From positions 566,501-630,500 of the forward strand of contig WPIO01000134.1 of the NCBI GenBank assembly GCA_009760855.2: a stretch of 64,000 bases of DNA. The letters are read 5' to 3'. The DNA is from Cristatella mucedo. Lineage: Eukaryota > Bryozoa > Phylactolaemata > Cristatellidae. Below are positions 31,290 through 64,000 of this stretch, piece by piece. The notes below the pieces were generated by a model that did no database searches, had not been told where the DNA came from, and worked only from the letters and a program-made list of their open reading frames with translations. How positions within the stretch are numbered: the first letter of the stretch is position 1; each line of letters starts with the position of its first letter. The translations under genes and the position numbers were made by a program.

Positions 31290-31760
31290 AACGTGTAGGG
31301 CTTCATCAAGAAGGATAAGCATATAATTGAATATACAAATCTACCGTCAACGATGCGACCTGTGTTGCACTGTGATGAGGTGGGAGTTTCTGTTCCACCT
31401 GTTACACTTGACGAAATATTGACTGACAGGGATTCGAGTTCAACTGAAGGTGACGTGATGACAACTATTTTGCCTTCGTTCTAACACCTAAATTAATGTC
31501 ACAATCTGATCTCGATGACTTAATGAGAGACCTGGACCTGCCCAAAGAGTCGACTGAACTCATCGGTTCGAAATTAAAAGTGAAATTTGTTTGCACCGAG
31601 TGTGACATCTCCGTGGTGTAGACATCGTGAACAGAATTTCTTCTGTACTTTTCTACGACAGATTGACAGGTCTATTGTAGCAACGTCGAAGGTCTAGTAA
31701 ACCAAATGGAAAAATGCTACGGTCTTACTGACAGAGACTCATCAGTCATTCATCGAACCG
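31290..31760 (+). pseudogene. Degraded copy of a recurrent invertebrate repeat protein
   Basis: Plus-strand fragments KKDKHIIEYTNLPSTMRPV, then DLDDLMRDLDLPKESTELIG and VYCSNVEGLVNQ, in different frames with stops. They resemble a multi-copy family of uncharacterised proteins in many invertebrate genomes (DLxLPKxxAELLGSRL-type), which I judge to be transposon-linked. Assignment rests on memory of the motif only. Confidence 0.4.
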
Positions 31761-32129
31761 CAGTTTAAAGAGGTTTTCACTTCACGACGGAAACTTTTCT
31801 CCTTGTTGGTGACAAATTCTGTAGATGAATAAGAGAATTGTTCAAAGACACAGTTTACATAAAAAACGACTGCGTTAGAGTCGCAAGCACGAAATGGATT
31901 TAAGTCTGTCGTAGAGAAATTTCTCGGTAATCACAAGTTTGCTGAATAGGCGCGAATCGTTGAGATCATAATTCAACGCTGCGTGGCACTTGGCAGAAGA
32001 ATGAGTGTTAAGATGCATTTTTTAAACTTTCTTTTATAGCGCTTCTCACTACCCGTCGTCGGGCTGGGTAGCACGACCGAGCAACAAGTCTGCTGGCCCC
32101 AACACCAAGCAATTTATTCAGAACAACGC

Positions 32130-32465
32130 CGGCCAAGCCGAATCTACACACTCTAGACGGCTGCCGGCTTCGGGGGATCTAGCTCTCCCCTCTCCTGTAC
32201 CCCTTCGGCATACCTTATATTCCATGCATGCGTTGTTTTTGCACTGTCGAGCCATTGTTCCAAACCAGCCCGACGGCTGGCTGCAGTTTGTGGTGGATGG
32301 ATGTCCCCACAGACGCTGCCAATACATGAATTTGGGCCGTACTGCCGAGTCGTCGGCCGAGAATTCTTGTCTGCCCCTCCACCCCTCAAGAGCCTGCGGC
32401 TGCTTAGGCAGTCTGACCCCTCATAAGAGTCCGCCCAGTGCTCCTGGCTGCTGTGTCATGTTCCC
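32130..32465 (-). repeat. Dispersed repeat family A
   Basis: Reverse complement of the unit at 49770-50190 and 59275-59640, marked by ggacatccatccaccacaaa, then ctgcagccagccgtcgggc. Not coding and of unknown class; it is at least three-copy in this window. Confidence 0.75.
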
Positions 32466-32479
32466 TCACACTCTCTCCT

Positions 32480-33040
32480 TGACTATTTCCCATCAAAGTT
32501 AGGAACATTCCGCGAGGAACAGAGTGAGAGGTTCGTACAGGACATACGTGAAATTGAGCATAGATATCCAGGCCACTGCAATGTTATAATGATGGCCAAT
32601 TACTGTTGGAGCCTGAAGTGCCACAATCCAGCTGCTGAGCACAGCAGACATTGTACATAACTTATGTGATATTGTTTAAACGATTATAAAAACTTATTTA
32701 TTTCATGTATAAGTATTGTAAGATGAAAATACATATTGTTAAAAATCCTGATGTGCTGAGTTAAAATGAGCTAGATTCTGAAAGAGCATCCCAAAATGTA
32801 CTTCAATCACCTATTAGATTAAAAAACTGATATAAAGTGTTCATTTGCAGGCCAGTGGTATCAGTCCAAAGGGTTGCTTGCGTGTCTTGCTTATTTTCAC
32901 TCGTTTTGCTAGGTTGTATGATCCATGCACATTCATGGTAACAAAAAAAGTTAAAATCTACTTGCTGTCTTACATTGAATTTGCTGTTTGGATGATTGTT
33001 CGTTAGTACTTAACAGATCTTTTGACATCTTGTTCAAAAC
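32480..33040. other. AT-rich stretch, nothing recognised
   Basis: No open frames above 60 codons and no repeat match inside the window. It separates repeat family A from a LINE fragment. Confidence 0.5.
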
Positions 33041-33044
33041 TTCA

Positions 33045-33330
33045 TGCAACGATAACTACTCTCCTGCTGCCGACTAGGGCAAATCATTTTCAACAGTCCT
33101 GACCTGCTACGTCCATGCTAATCACTACCTCAGCTGCTCTCCTGACTCGGCTATACTTATCACTTTCTCTTTGGCGTGTGAGAGGAAGTTTGTCTACCTA
33201 ATGCTTATCGAAAGTCTCTTAGGTTTTGAGTGCACTACAGAAAAATCTACTTCATAACACCCACACGGTCTTCGTGGCTTTGTGCAGTTTCAGAAGGAGA
33301 TATATCAACAAGGATTTACCTTTACCTTTA
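33045..33330 (+). mobile_element. Second LINE family, 3' fragment
   Basis: Matches the 3' part of the LINE at 59840-60290: ctctcctgctgccgactag, ctttctctttggcg, and the acccacacggtcttcgtggc, ctttgtgcagtt end. Confidence 0.7.
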
Positions 33331-33481
33331 ATCATCTTAACCTGTTTCACATGCTTTCAAGCTGAGAAAACCAGGAATCCTAGTGCACCATATATTTAAA
33401 AAGCTTTAGAATGAACCCCAGGCGGATAACAAGTCTCGTTGCAGTAAGCAGACTGTGATGGGACCGGAAGTCGTAAGAGTT

Positions 33482-56669
<23,188 letters not shown>

Positions 56670-56699
56670 CGAAGTTATTTCACGCTTGCACGGTGCGAA

Positions 56700-57260
56700 C
56701 TGGAGCTAGTCGACTAGCGGAGGCGGAGGCTGCTACAATAGACAGAATGCTTAGCGTCGACTGGACTCCCGGGAGGCTACTGCGCTCGCAGCTGCGAGGT
56801 GCGTTGGGAAGGGGGAATGCGACTCGGTACCTATAACAGAGATGTCAAATGAGCTCAGAGTATGCAGGAACACGCCTCTAATCGGGTGTACGAAATGGAC
56901 CTCGTTTTCGGTGTACAATACTACGAAACCTGAGATTCATTTTGGCTTCCAAAAATTGACAGCAGAGATTGCGTTGTTCATTATTTGCCTGCGTTTCTGC
57001 AGTCGACTGATTCATGAAGGGCTATTGCAGGGAGGGAACGAGGGCTTCGCGGAGGGTCGGGCTCAGGTGGCGGGGCCGCCATGATTCAACGTGAGCCCGC
57101 GGTTTAGGGATTAGCGGCACAGGTCGTCGCCTCAGCTCCGCCACCCGCCGCTCCACACCTGACGGTGAAAGGCAGCTTATTTTCCGTGCGGCTTTGGCTC
57201 GCAGTCTCGCTCACCACAGTATAACCCGACGCTGGCCTCTTGCAATTTGTGTTCGTTCTC
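56700..57260. other. 5' flank of ABAT copy 2, no gene recognised
   Basis: Moderately GC-rich with CpGs, probably promoter sequence of copy 2. No clear TATA box or known element was identified. Confidence 0.4.
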
Positions 57261-57270
57261 CAATAGTTTT

Positions 57271-57434
<164 letters not shown>

Positions 57435-57439
57435 ACCAA

Positions 57440-57690
57440 ATATGTGCGTGCGTGAGAGGGTGCGCGAGCGTGTGTGTGTGCATGTGAATGTGCGTGCGTG
57501 CGAGTGTGTGCTTATGTACGCGCGCGTGCGCGCGTGCGTGTCCACCCCGAGAGGAATGAAGCCGAATCCCTTTTGTCCGACTACATATACACTCGTACTT
57601 GCCGGAAACGCACCACTAATTCTCTTAACCCTTACCCCATAGGAAACTTTCCAACGACACGCGACGCGTTAAAGAAAAAAAACATGAACT
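57440..57690 (+). repeat. Dispersed repeat related to 51640-51960
   Basis: GTGC-rich region, then aagccgaatcccttttgtcc and ctggaaagcaagcgaaaatt, which pair with the similar order of blocks at 51850-51995. Confidence 0.6.
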
Positions 57691-58330
57691 GGAAAGCAAG
57701 CGAAAATTACAGACAAATATGTTAGAACTGGGATCGGAAGTTCTGACAACTTACGCATGACAGAAAAAATTCTTTATGCAAACCACGCCTAACCCGGATG
57801 TAAACCAAAAGCAACACATCTACAAATAAAAAATTTACCGACCTCTGCATGCTATTCGACTTGTATTACAGCTTTTCGAACCTTGGTAGATCGCTATAGA
57901 TACTTGAAGCATGTTAAGGTGCACGCTTGTGACTTTTATACAGCTTCATTTCCAGGATCAGTTGGTTCCTTGTAAATTCCATAACTCGGCTAATACTTCA
58001 CGTATCGGAATAAAATTTGAAATGCGAATTCAGCTCTGCTGTTGTGAGCCTAGTATGGAATATTTTTATTTCAGTTATATAAATTTTGCTGCATACCTCA
58101 TCAAACGTTCTGGAGCTTTATTTTCCGTAATCCCTGACATAGAACCAAATGTATCAAACTGAAATAAAAAAATTAATGACTATGGTCAAACTAGCAGAGT
58201 TGAACACGCATTTCAAATTTGCTCCGATACGAGTTATTTAATTTACAAGCACCAATTAACCCTGGAAATGAAGCTGTATAAAAGCCAAAAGTGTGCATCT
58301 CAACAAGCTTCAAGCATATATTGTGGTCTA
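57690..58330. other. AT-rich stretch, nothing recognised
   Basis: Only short composition-driven ORFs. Confidence 0.45.
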
Positions 58331-58334
58331 CCAA

Positions 58335-58720
58335 GATGTGACCAACGTGACTACGGTGACCAACACCACCAGTTTATTTTGCTGCGCACGAAGCAGAGGT
58401 AAGCACGACCCTCCTCACTCCTCTCTCCCGCTTGAGTTCCACTCCTTGACCACAGCTACCCACCGCCCCCCCCCCCGATGATACACACAACATCTGCTCA
58501 CTGGCGGGTTAGCGGAGGCGCAATACTGGCTGTGTCCAAACCATATCGGAGGCGGACCACAGTTGCACACCGCCCGTCCCGATGATGCATCGAACCTCTG
58601 CACCGGCCCGTCCCGACGATACTACCAGCAGCTGTTCGCCAGCAGATAATCAGAGGAACAATTCCGGCCACGTGACCGAGCCACGTCGGAGGCGGGCGCA
58701 GCAGCCAAGCGCTGGCTTTG
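58335..58720 (+). repeat. Dispersed repeat family B
   Basis: caccaccagtttattttgct marker with CCCC run at 58468; its end (cacgtcggaggcgggcgcag) recurs at 61397. Confidence 0.65.
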
Positions 58721-58724
58721 TCAG

Positions 58725-59175
58725 ATTACCAAGCCAAGCATCGTACCACCCGATTTTGGAAACTAACTGTTTCCCTATACCTCGTACAAACCTCAAACCT
58801 TTGGAGATAGGGCATTCACTTCAAATGATCCCAAATTCTGGAACTCACTCCCGACTTGCCTCACGACATCCCCTGACTTGACCACATTTAAAATGAAATT
58901 AAAAAGCACCCATTAATGACAGCATTTATTGCGTCCCTGGGTTTTGTCCTTAATGTGCTTATGCATGCTGACACTGTGCATGCTGCCACTGACCACACTT
59001 GCATGCTGACCTTGTGCATGTCACCCGTAACCATATTATTCATGCTGTTTATGTAGCATGATACCACTGACCATTCGATTGCGTTTCCTTTGAAGCAAAT
59101 GTAAAGCGCCTAGAAAGAGATTGAGTTATCTGAAGGCTCTTTATCAAGTGTATTATTATTATTGTAATTATTACA
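58725..59175 (+). mobile_element. L2-type LINE 3' end
   Basis: YQAKHRTT-like coding end with shifts (aagcatcgtaccacccgatt), 3' UTR, tail aagcgcctagaaagagattg and (ATT)n. Confidence 0.85.
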
Positions 59176-59274
59176 TGCCCGTGATCTTAGGATCGCAAAT
59201 TCTAGCAGCATAACAAGTGAAAGCAAAATACCATGCGGCATGTGAGGGAACATGACTCTGCAGCCTTCGTGCAC

Positions 59275-59640
59275 TTGGCGGAGACCCTACGAGGGGGTCA
59301 GACTGCCTAAGCAGCAGCAGGCTCTTGAGCGGTGAAAGAGCCTAATATGACTCGGTGGATGACTCGGCAGTCCTGCCCAAATCCATGCATTGGCGGCATC
59401 TGTGGAACATCCATTTACCACAAACTGCCGCCAGCCGTCGGGCGGGTTTGGAACAAACAATGGCTCGACAGTGCGAAAACAATGCATGCATGGAGGGCTA
59501 GATCCCTCGATGCCAGCAGCCATCCAAAGTGTGTAGACTGGGCTTGGAGGCGTGGTTTGGAGAACACAGTTGGAGCCATTAGACCTGTTGCTCGGTCGTG
59601 CTAACCAGCTCAGTGACAGGTCGTTCGGAGGGCTGTCACA
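59275..59640 (+). repeat. Dispersed repeat family A
   Basis: Third copy; same order of blocks as 49765-50195. Confidence 0.75.
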
Positions 59641-59799
59641 GGCACGCTGAGCTCGCTGAGCCGCTACAAATCTGACTTTACATATCCAGCCAGCACGTCA
59701 CCAAACAAGAGCGCCGTATCGCTATAACCACCGACATTAACAGCTGACCCTACAGGTAGGCTGGCTACCTCACAGCCGCTTGAAAAATGACCAAGGTAC

Positions 59800-60290
59800 A
59801 CAGAGCAAAGTTCTTACTATGACCCACAAGGCCCGCCACGGCTTGGCTCCTTCATACCATAGTTGAACGGTTGCCCCAGTTTCAGCCTCCTCGTGCCCTC
59901 AGGTATTGTATGGGCAATATTTTATTAGCTGTTCCATTACTCCGCTTAAAGACCGTTGGCGACAGAAGCTTCAGCTCTGCAGGTCCTAGACTGTGGAACT
60001 CACTTCCGCGATTCTTACGCAAGGACAGCTACTCTCCTGCTGCCGACTATGGCTTGTCCTTTCCAGCGGTCCGGAGCTGCTACTTCCATGATACTCACTA
60101 CCTCAACGGCTTTCCTGACTCTGCTATGCTTCCCACTTTCTCTTTGTTGCGTAAGATGAAGTCTGTTGGCTATCGAATGGGTACCGAAAGCTACTTAGGC
60201 TGTGAGTGTGCTATACAAAACTCTCCTGTGTAAAACCCACACAGTCTTTCTGGCTTTGTGGAGTTACAGACGAACCTTACATAACATAAG
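59800..60290 (+). mobile_element. Second LINE family, best 3' copy
   Basis: ORF 59871-60233 encodes VPLLRLKTVGDRSFSSAGPR, LWNSLPRFLR and SAMLPTFSLL, a LINE ORF C-terminus of L2/CR1 type but distinct from the main L2 family. It ends with ctttctggctttgtggagtt. Confidence 0.82.
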
Positions 60291-60369
60291 GGTCGTAATA
60301 TCATTTAAGCGGAATCATTGCACCCTGATCTATAGATCACTGTCAGCCACCAGCCATCGTCTCAAAGCT

Positions 60370-61230
60370 GACCCCCCCCCCGCAGCCTCAGCCTCAGCTT
60401 GGGGGCTGCAGCCGTCGCCGCCCGCAGCCGCCGCTTCTTCATGCTCTGCCGCCGCATCTCTGACCAGCGCGCTTCTTCGATGTGCTCCGGTCTCCGGCCT
60501 GCGCCACGCTTCAATCCTGTGCCGCCTCTCCGACCTGTGCCACCTCTCTGGCCTGTGCCGCGCCTCCGGCCTGCCCTGTGCTTCTGGCCTGCGACAACTT
60601 TGCGGCCTTCGCCGACGCTCCGGCCGGCCCAGCGTCACAGCCCACCGTCTAATCGCTGGGCAATGTCACCCTCACGGCTTTCGCTGCCTCGCAGATCGTT
60701 GGCTCTCTACCAGACGCTGCCGCCTCTCTCGCTGACGCCGCCGCCTCTCTTTCGCCGAGTCGCCGACTCCCTCGTGGACGCCGCCGACATCCTAGCCGAC
60801 GCCGACGCCTCTCCGTGCACCGCCTCGCTGCCGGGCGCCTCAGTCTCGCTACTGTGCGCCTCAGCCCCACCGCTGGCCTTTGCCTCGAAGCACGCCGCCA
60901 CCACCTTGCCAACCGTCAACTCCGTCGGTCTTGTGCACGCCCCGTTCGTAAAGCGCTTGCGCCGGTGCGCAGCCACTACTAACAGGCCCACGATAAACTA
61001 GCTTGCGTCAGGCGCCCAGTTGTGGCCGCTTGGTGTTTTATCCGCGCTGCAGCAGCGCTGTATAACACCGTCCACCTGTAGAGGACCGGGGGACGAGCCT
61101 CTTCGCGGTTACAAGTTTGTTTTACTACGAAGAGGAAACGAGCAGCGACCAGCTTCGCACGCGATCGTAACAGCAGCGCCCGCGTCGGTTCTCCACGTTT
61201 CGTCACGGGTTGATCTGCAGACGAGGGGGG
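60370..61230. other. GC-rich, CpG-rich segment with degenerate repeats
   Basis: Contains imperfect 15-bp-like units (ctgtgccgcctctccgacc, then ctgtgccacctctctgg) that keep frames open on both strands (up to 200 codons plus, 102 minus). It could be a CpG island at a gene start or a degraded GC-rich repeat. No protein family is recognisable. Confidence 0.4.
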
Positions 61231-61234
61231 CATG

Positions 61235-62575
61235 GGATTTCACTTAAATAGTGGCGCGGCCCCTAATCATTTTTCGAGCAGCTGTGAGGTTGCCAGCGTG
61301 TCTGTGGGGTCAGCTGTTAATGTTGGCTGCTATAGTGATTTCACTTGTGCTGCTGCTGGAATTTGCGATCTTAAGGTTGCGGTGGCATTCAGTCTGCGCC
61401 ACGTCGGAGGCGGTGCAGTAGCCAAGCGCTGGCATCATCATGCTACGAGAGACTGGGCGTAAGACGATTAAGTTCTCCTCGTCTAGTCTTATCTTGTTAA
61501 TGAGTGTCCCGATACGCTGCCCGAATCGCTGGGCCTGACCCGCACTGGTCCCACCACCTCGCAATGGTCTCGCTGGTCAACTCAAACTTGCCACCGAATC
61601 TAGGCCTAACACAGGGATCCGTGGCGACTTAATGTCGAAACATTACAGCTGCAGGATTTCGGTCTTAGCCTCTTACTTGTAGCTTACCGCCTACCATCGC
61701 AAAGCTGCAGCTGACAAGCCGCTTAGTATTGGTTTATTGGCTCTCGAGTCGCGAGTAGCGAGCAGAATAAATTGCGGATGGTTGCTATCGTGGGCATAGT
61801 GGAATTGGCAATCCGCCAAGCAGAATTCCCAAATAAAAAATATCAAGCATACTCTATACCATTTCTGTAATAACTAATTATCACCTCTGAAGATTTCCTT
61901 AAGATCCACCATGCTGAAAGATACGTCAGTGCTGACTTGTCTGCCAAATCCCGCACGGTGGATAAATGTCACAGATTGTATTGATTTATGTTGAAAATCT
62001 CCCCTCTTTGACTGATGAAATAACACACAAGCGTTAGGTGACATTTCTAGGTAGTTTCTTCTTCCGCACTCTCCTCCCCTCCGATACTACTTTGTGAAGG
62101 TATGTATACCTAGGCCTTTGTAGCATGCCTACGCTTATCTATGCGTGTGCCTTCTACCGTATCATGAAAGCACATCCTGTGACTTCAGGACCAGAGTGAT
62201 AAACATGACAGGCATGTTCAATCTATAGCCGTGTAGACTTAGTTCACGGTGAAGATAAAATTCTAGACAGTAATGACCAAGACATTCAACTAGCACTCGA
62301 CTAAAACTGCATGTGACGATTGCTACTTTCTTTGGTAGTGTATCCTTGCAAATTGTACCCAAGAAAATTGATCAACATGCCATGGTTTGCAAGATAATAT
62401 CTCTAGCATGATAACTATTGCCAGACAGTGATGCTGATGTTTGCATCCGCTAACGGAGCCAGGATTTTTATCAACAGAGCCTGCGACCTGCAAAATGTAT
62501 ATGTAGGGCTAAGATCCGAAAGATTTTCGTGATGGCGGGCTAGATCAAAAGTTAATTAAAAAACTGAAGCGAAAA
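61235..62575. other. Stretch without a recognised gene
   Basis: Mixed composition. A family-B-like end occurs near 61397. No convincing ORF or element otherwise. Confidence 0.45.
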
Positions 62576-62584
62576 ATCAGTGCT

Positions 62585-64000
62585 TAGTCGATGCAAACTC
62601 GAAGGTTCCTCATCGGTCAATCAAAGAAGACAACAAGTCCTCTGGACCCTATTCCCACTGTCCTGCTCCTACGTTGCATTGATCTGCTGCTGCCATGCAT
62701 AACTAGCATCATTAATATGTCATTAGCCTCAGGTCATGTCAAAGCAACACTAGACCAAGAGAACTTGAGCAACTACCGCCAGTCTCCCTTCTACCATTTC
62801 TATCAAAGACACTGGAACGGGTAGTGGCAGACCAGCTAAACTCATATATCGAAACCTCACACCTTGCCAGTAAGTTCCAGTCCGGCTTTAGAGCTAATCA
62901 CTCCACAGAGTCAGCATTGCTTAGGGTATACAACGACCTACTTAGGAATGCAGACATGGGTAGAGTGTCTCTGCTTGTTTTGCTTGATCTATCGGCAGCT
63001 TTTGACACCATCGATCACAAAGTTCTTCTAGAGCGCCTCTCATCTCGCCTGGGCATCACTGGCATTGCTCTGTAGTGGTTCAGGTCTTATCTCAGTGGGA
63101 AACTCCAGAGTATTGAAGTGAATGGACAAAGATCATCTGAAGTACCTCTGAAATATGGAGTACCTCAGGGTTCCGTGCTAGGTCCGGTTCTTTTCACGGT
63201 TTATACTCTCCCTTTTGCTGATGTGATTGCCAAGCACAATCTAGGCTTTCACTTCTATGTGGATGACACTTAGTTGTACCTTTGCTTCGATCCCTCCCAG
63301 CCTTCGAGCACCTCAAATTCTCTCAACTCACTTGCTGCATGTATTGATGACATCCGCACATGGATGGCAGCAAATTTTCTAAAACTAAACGATGATAAAA
63401 CTAACTTACTAGTTATGGGAAAACCCAGTGTGATTCAGAGATTGGAAAGGCTGACGCTCAAAGTTGGCTCTGCCAGCATATCTCCTGTCGAATCAGCTCG
63501 GAATCTAGGTGTCATATTCCAAAGCGACCTCTCGTTAGACGACCATATTAGCTCCACAGTCAAATCCACCTATTTTCAGCTTCATAATATTGCTAAAATT
63601 CGGGCTTGTTTAGATAAGGATACCGCGTCTAAGTTGGTCCATGCATTCGTGACATCTCGTCTCGACTTCTGCAACTCACTGCTTATTGGCCTACCAGCAT
63701 GTGCGATCAGGCGATTGCAGCTGGTGCAAAACTCGGCAGCTAGACTTGTCTGCCGTGAGCGTCGCAGTTGCCACATTACTCCACTTCTCGCCGACCTGCA
63801 CTGGCTACCAGTCAAGCAACGGATTGACTTCAAGGTTTTGTCGCTCACTTTTAGGTCCCTTCATTATATGGCTCCAGCCTATCTCTCCGACATACTCCCC
63901 CATCAGGCCAAGCATCGTACCACTCGCTTTTCGGAATCCAAAAGTCTACAAATACCTCGTACAAATCTCAAATCCTTCGGAGACCGTGCATTTAGTTCGT
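62585..64000 (+). mobile_element. L2-type LINE reverse transcriptase, runs off the window
   Basis: Order of blocks: KKTTSPLDPIPTVLL (62622), FQSGFRANHSTESALLRVYN (62875), LVLLDLSAAFDTIDH (62976, first catalytic Asp), a frame ending with TAG before WFRSYLSG, YGVPQGSVLGPVLF (63155), FYVDDT then TAG (63255; the family reads ADDTQ), and the C-terminal region LQLVQNSAARLVC...WLPVKQRIDF. Two nonsense codons and a frameshift near 62760 show it is dead. It is the longest L2 copy here. Confidence 0.93.

Noticed and set aside
60202-61001. Two overlapping plus-strand ORFs of 177 and 200 codons as genes
   Set aside because: GC-rich degenerate repeats keep several frames open, and no conserved domain is visible.

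Overview
The window is animal (metazoan) nuclear DNA. It has GT-AG introns, many L2-type LINE fragments, a tRNA-like SINE, three classes of decayed DNA transposon, long microsatellites and almost no long coding ORFs. The sequence alone does not fix the phylum; a repeat-rich invertebrate fits best.

The central discovery is two complete-looking copies of a 4-aminobutyrate aminotransferase (ABAT, GABA transaminase) gene in direct tandem on the minus strand. The exons are short (28-168 nt) and were rebuilt by hand from conserved motifs, splice sites and phase. Copy 1 has 11 exons from 20418 down to 84, and its last two exons lie beyond the left edge. Copy 2 has 13 exons from 56669 down to 33482; their lengths sum to 1503 nt, giving 500 amino acids plus a stop with every junction in phase. 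Both copies keep the catalytic lysine, the PLP-binding D-E-V-Q, the substrate F-H-G-R and the iron-sulfur C-x-x-C. Introns 3 to 6 of the two copies are nearly identical, while introns 2 and 8 differ strongly in repeat content.

Between the copies, 20.7-26.8 kb is an AT-rich insert that looks like a truncated Polinton/Maverick-type (virus-like) element. It carries a broken protein-primed family B DNA polymerase, a small basic ORF, an acidic ORF, two related small ORFs, and on the opposite strand a fibre-like protein with repeats. The insert starts about 0.27 kb upstream of the predicted start codon of ABAT copy 1. At 29.8-30.1 kb is the last exon of a Josephin-domain deubiquitinase that has lost its catalytic histidine and carries a frameshift.

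The introns and flanks hold L2 LINE pieces, a second LINE family, the SINE (whose tail matches the L2 3' end), relics of Tigger/pogo, Tc1 and hAT (ZMYM1-like) transposases, a 12-bp G-rich minisatellite present in both ABAT copies, a CGG triplet run in copy 2, and long (TA), (CA) and (GA) tracts. The right end (62.6-64 kb) is an L2 LINE reverse transcriptase that runs off the window.
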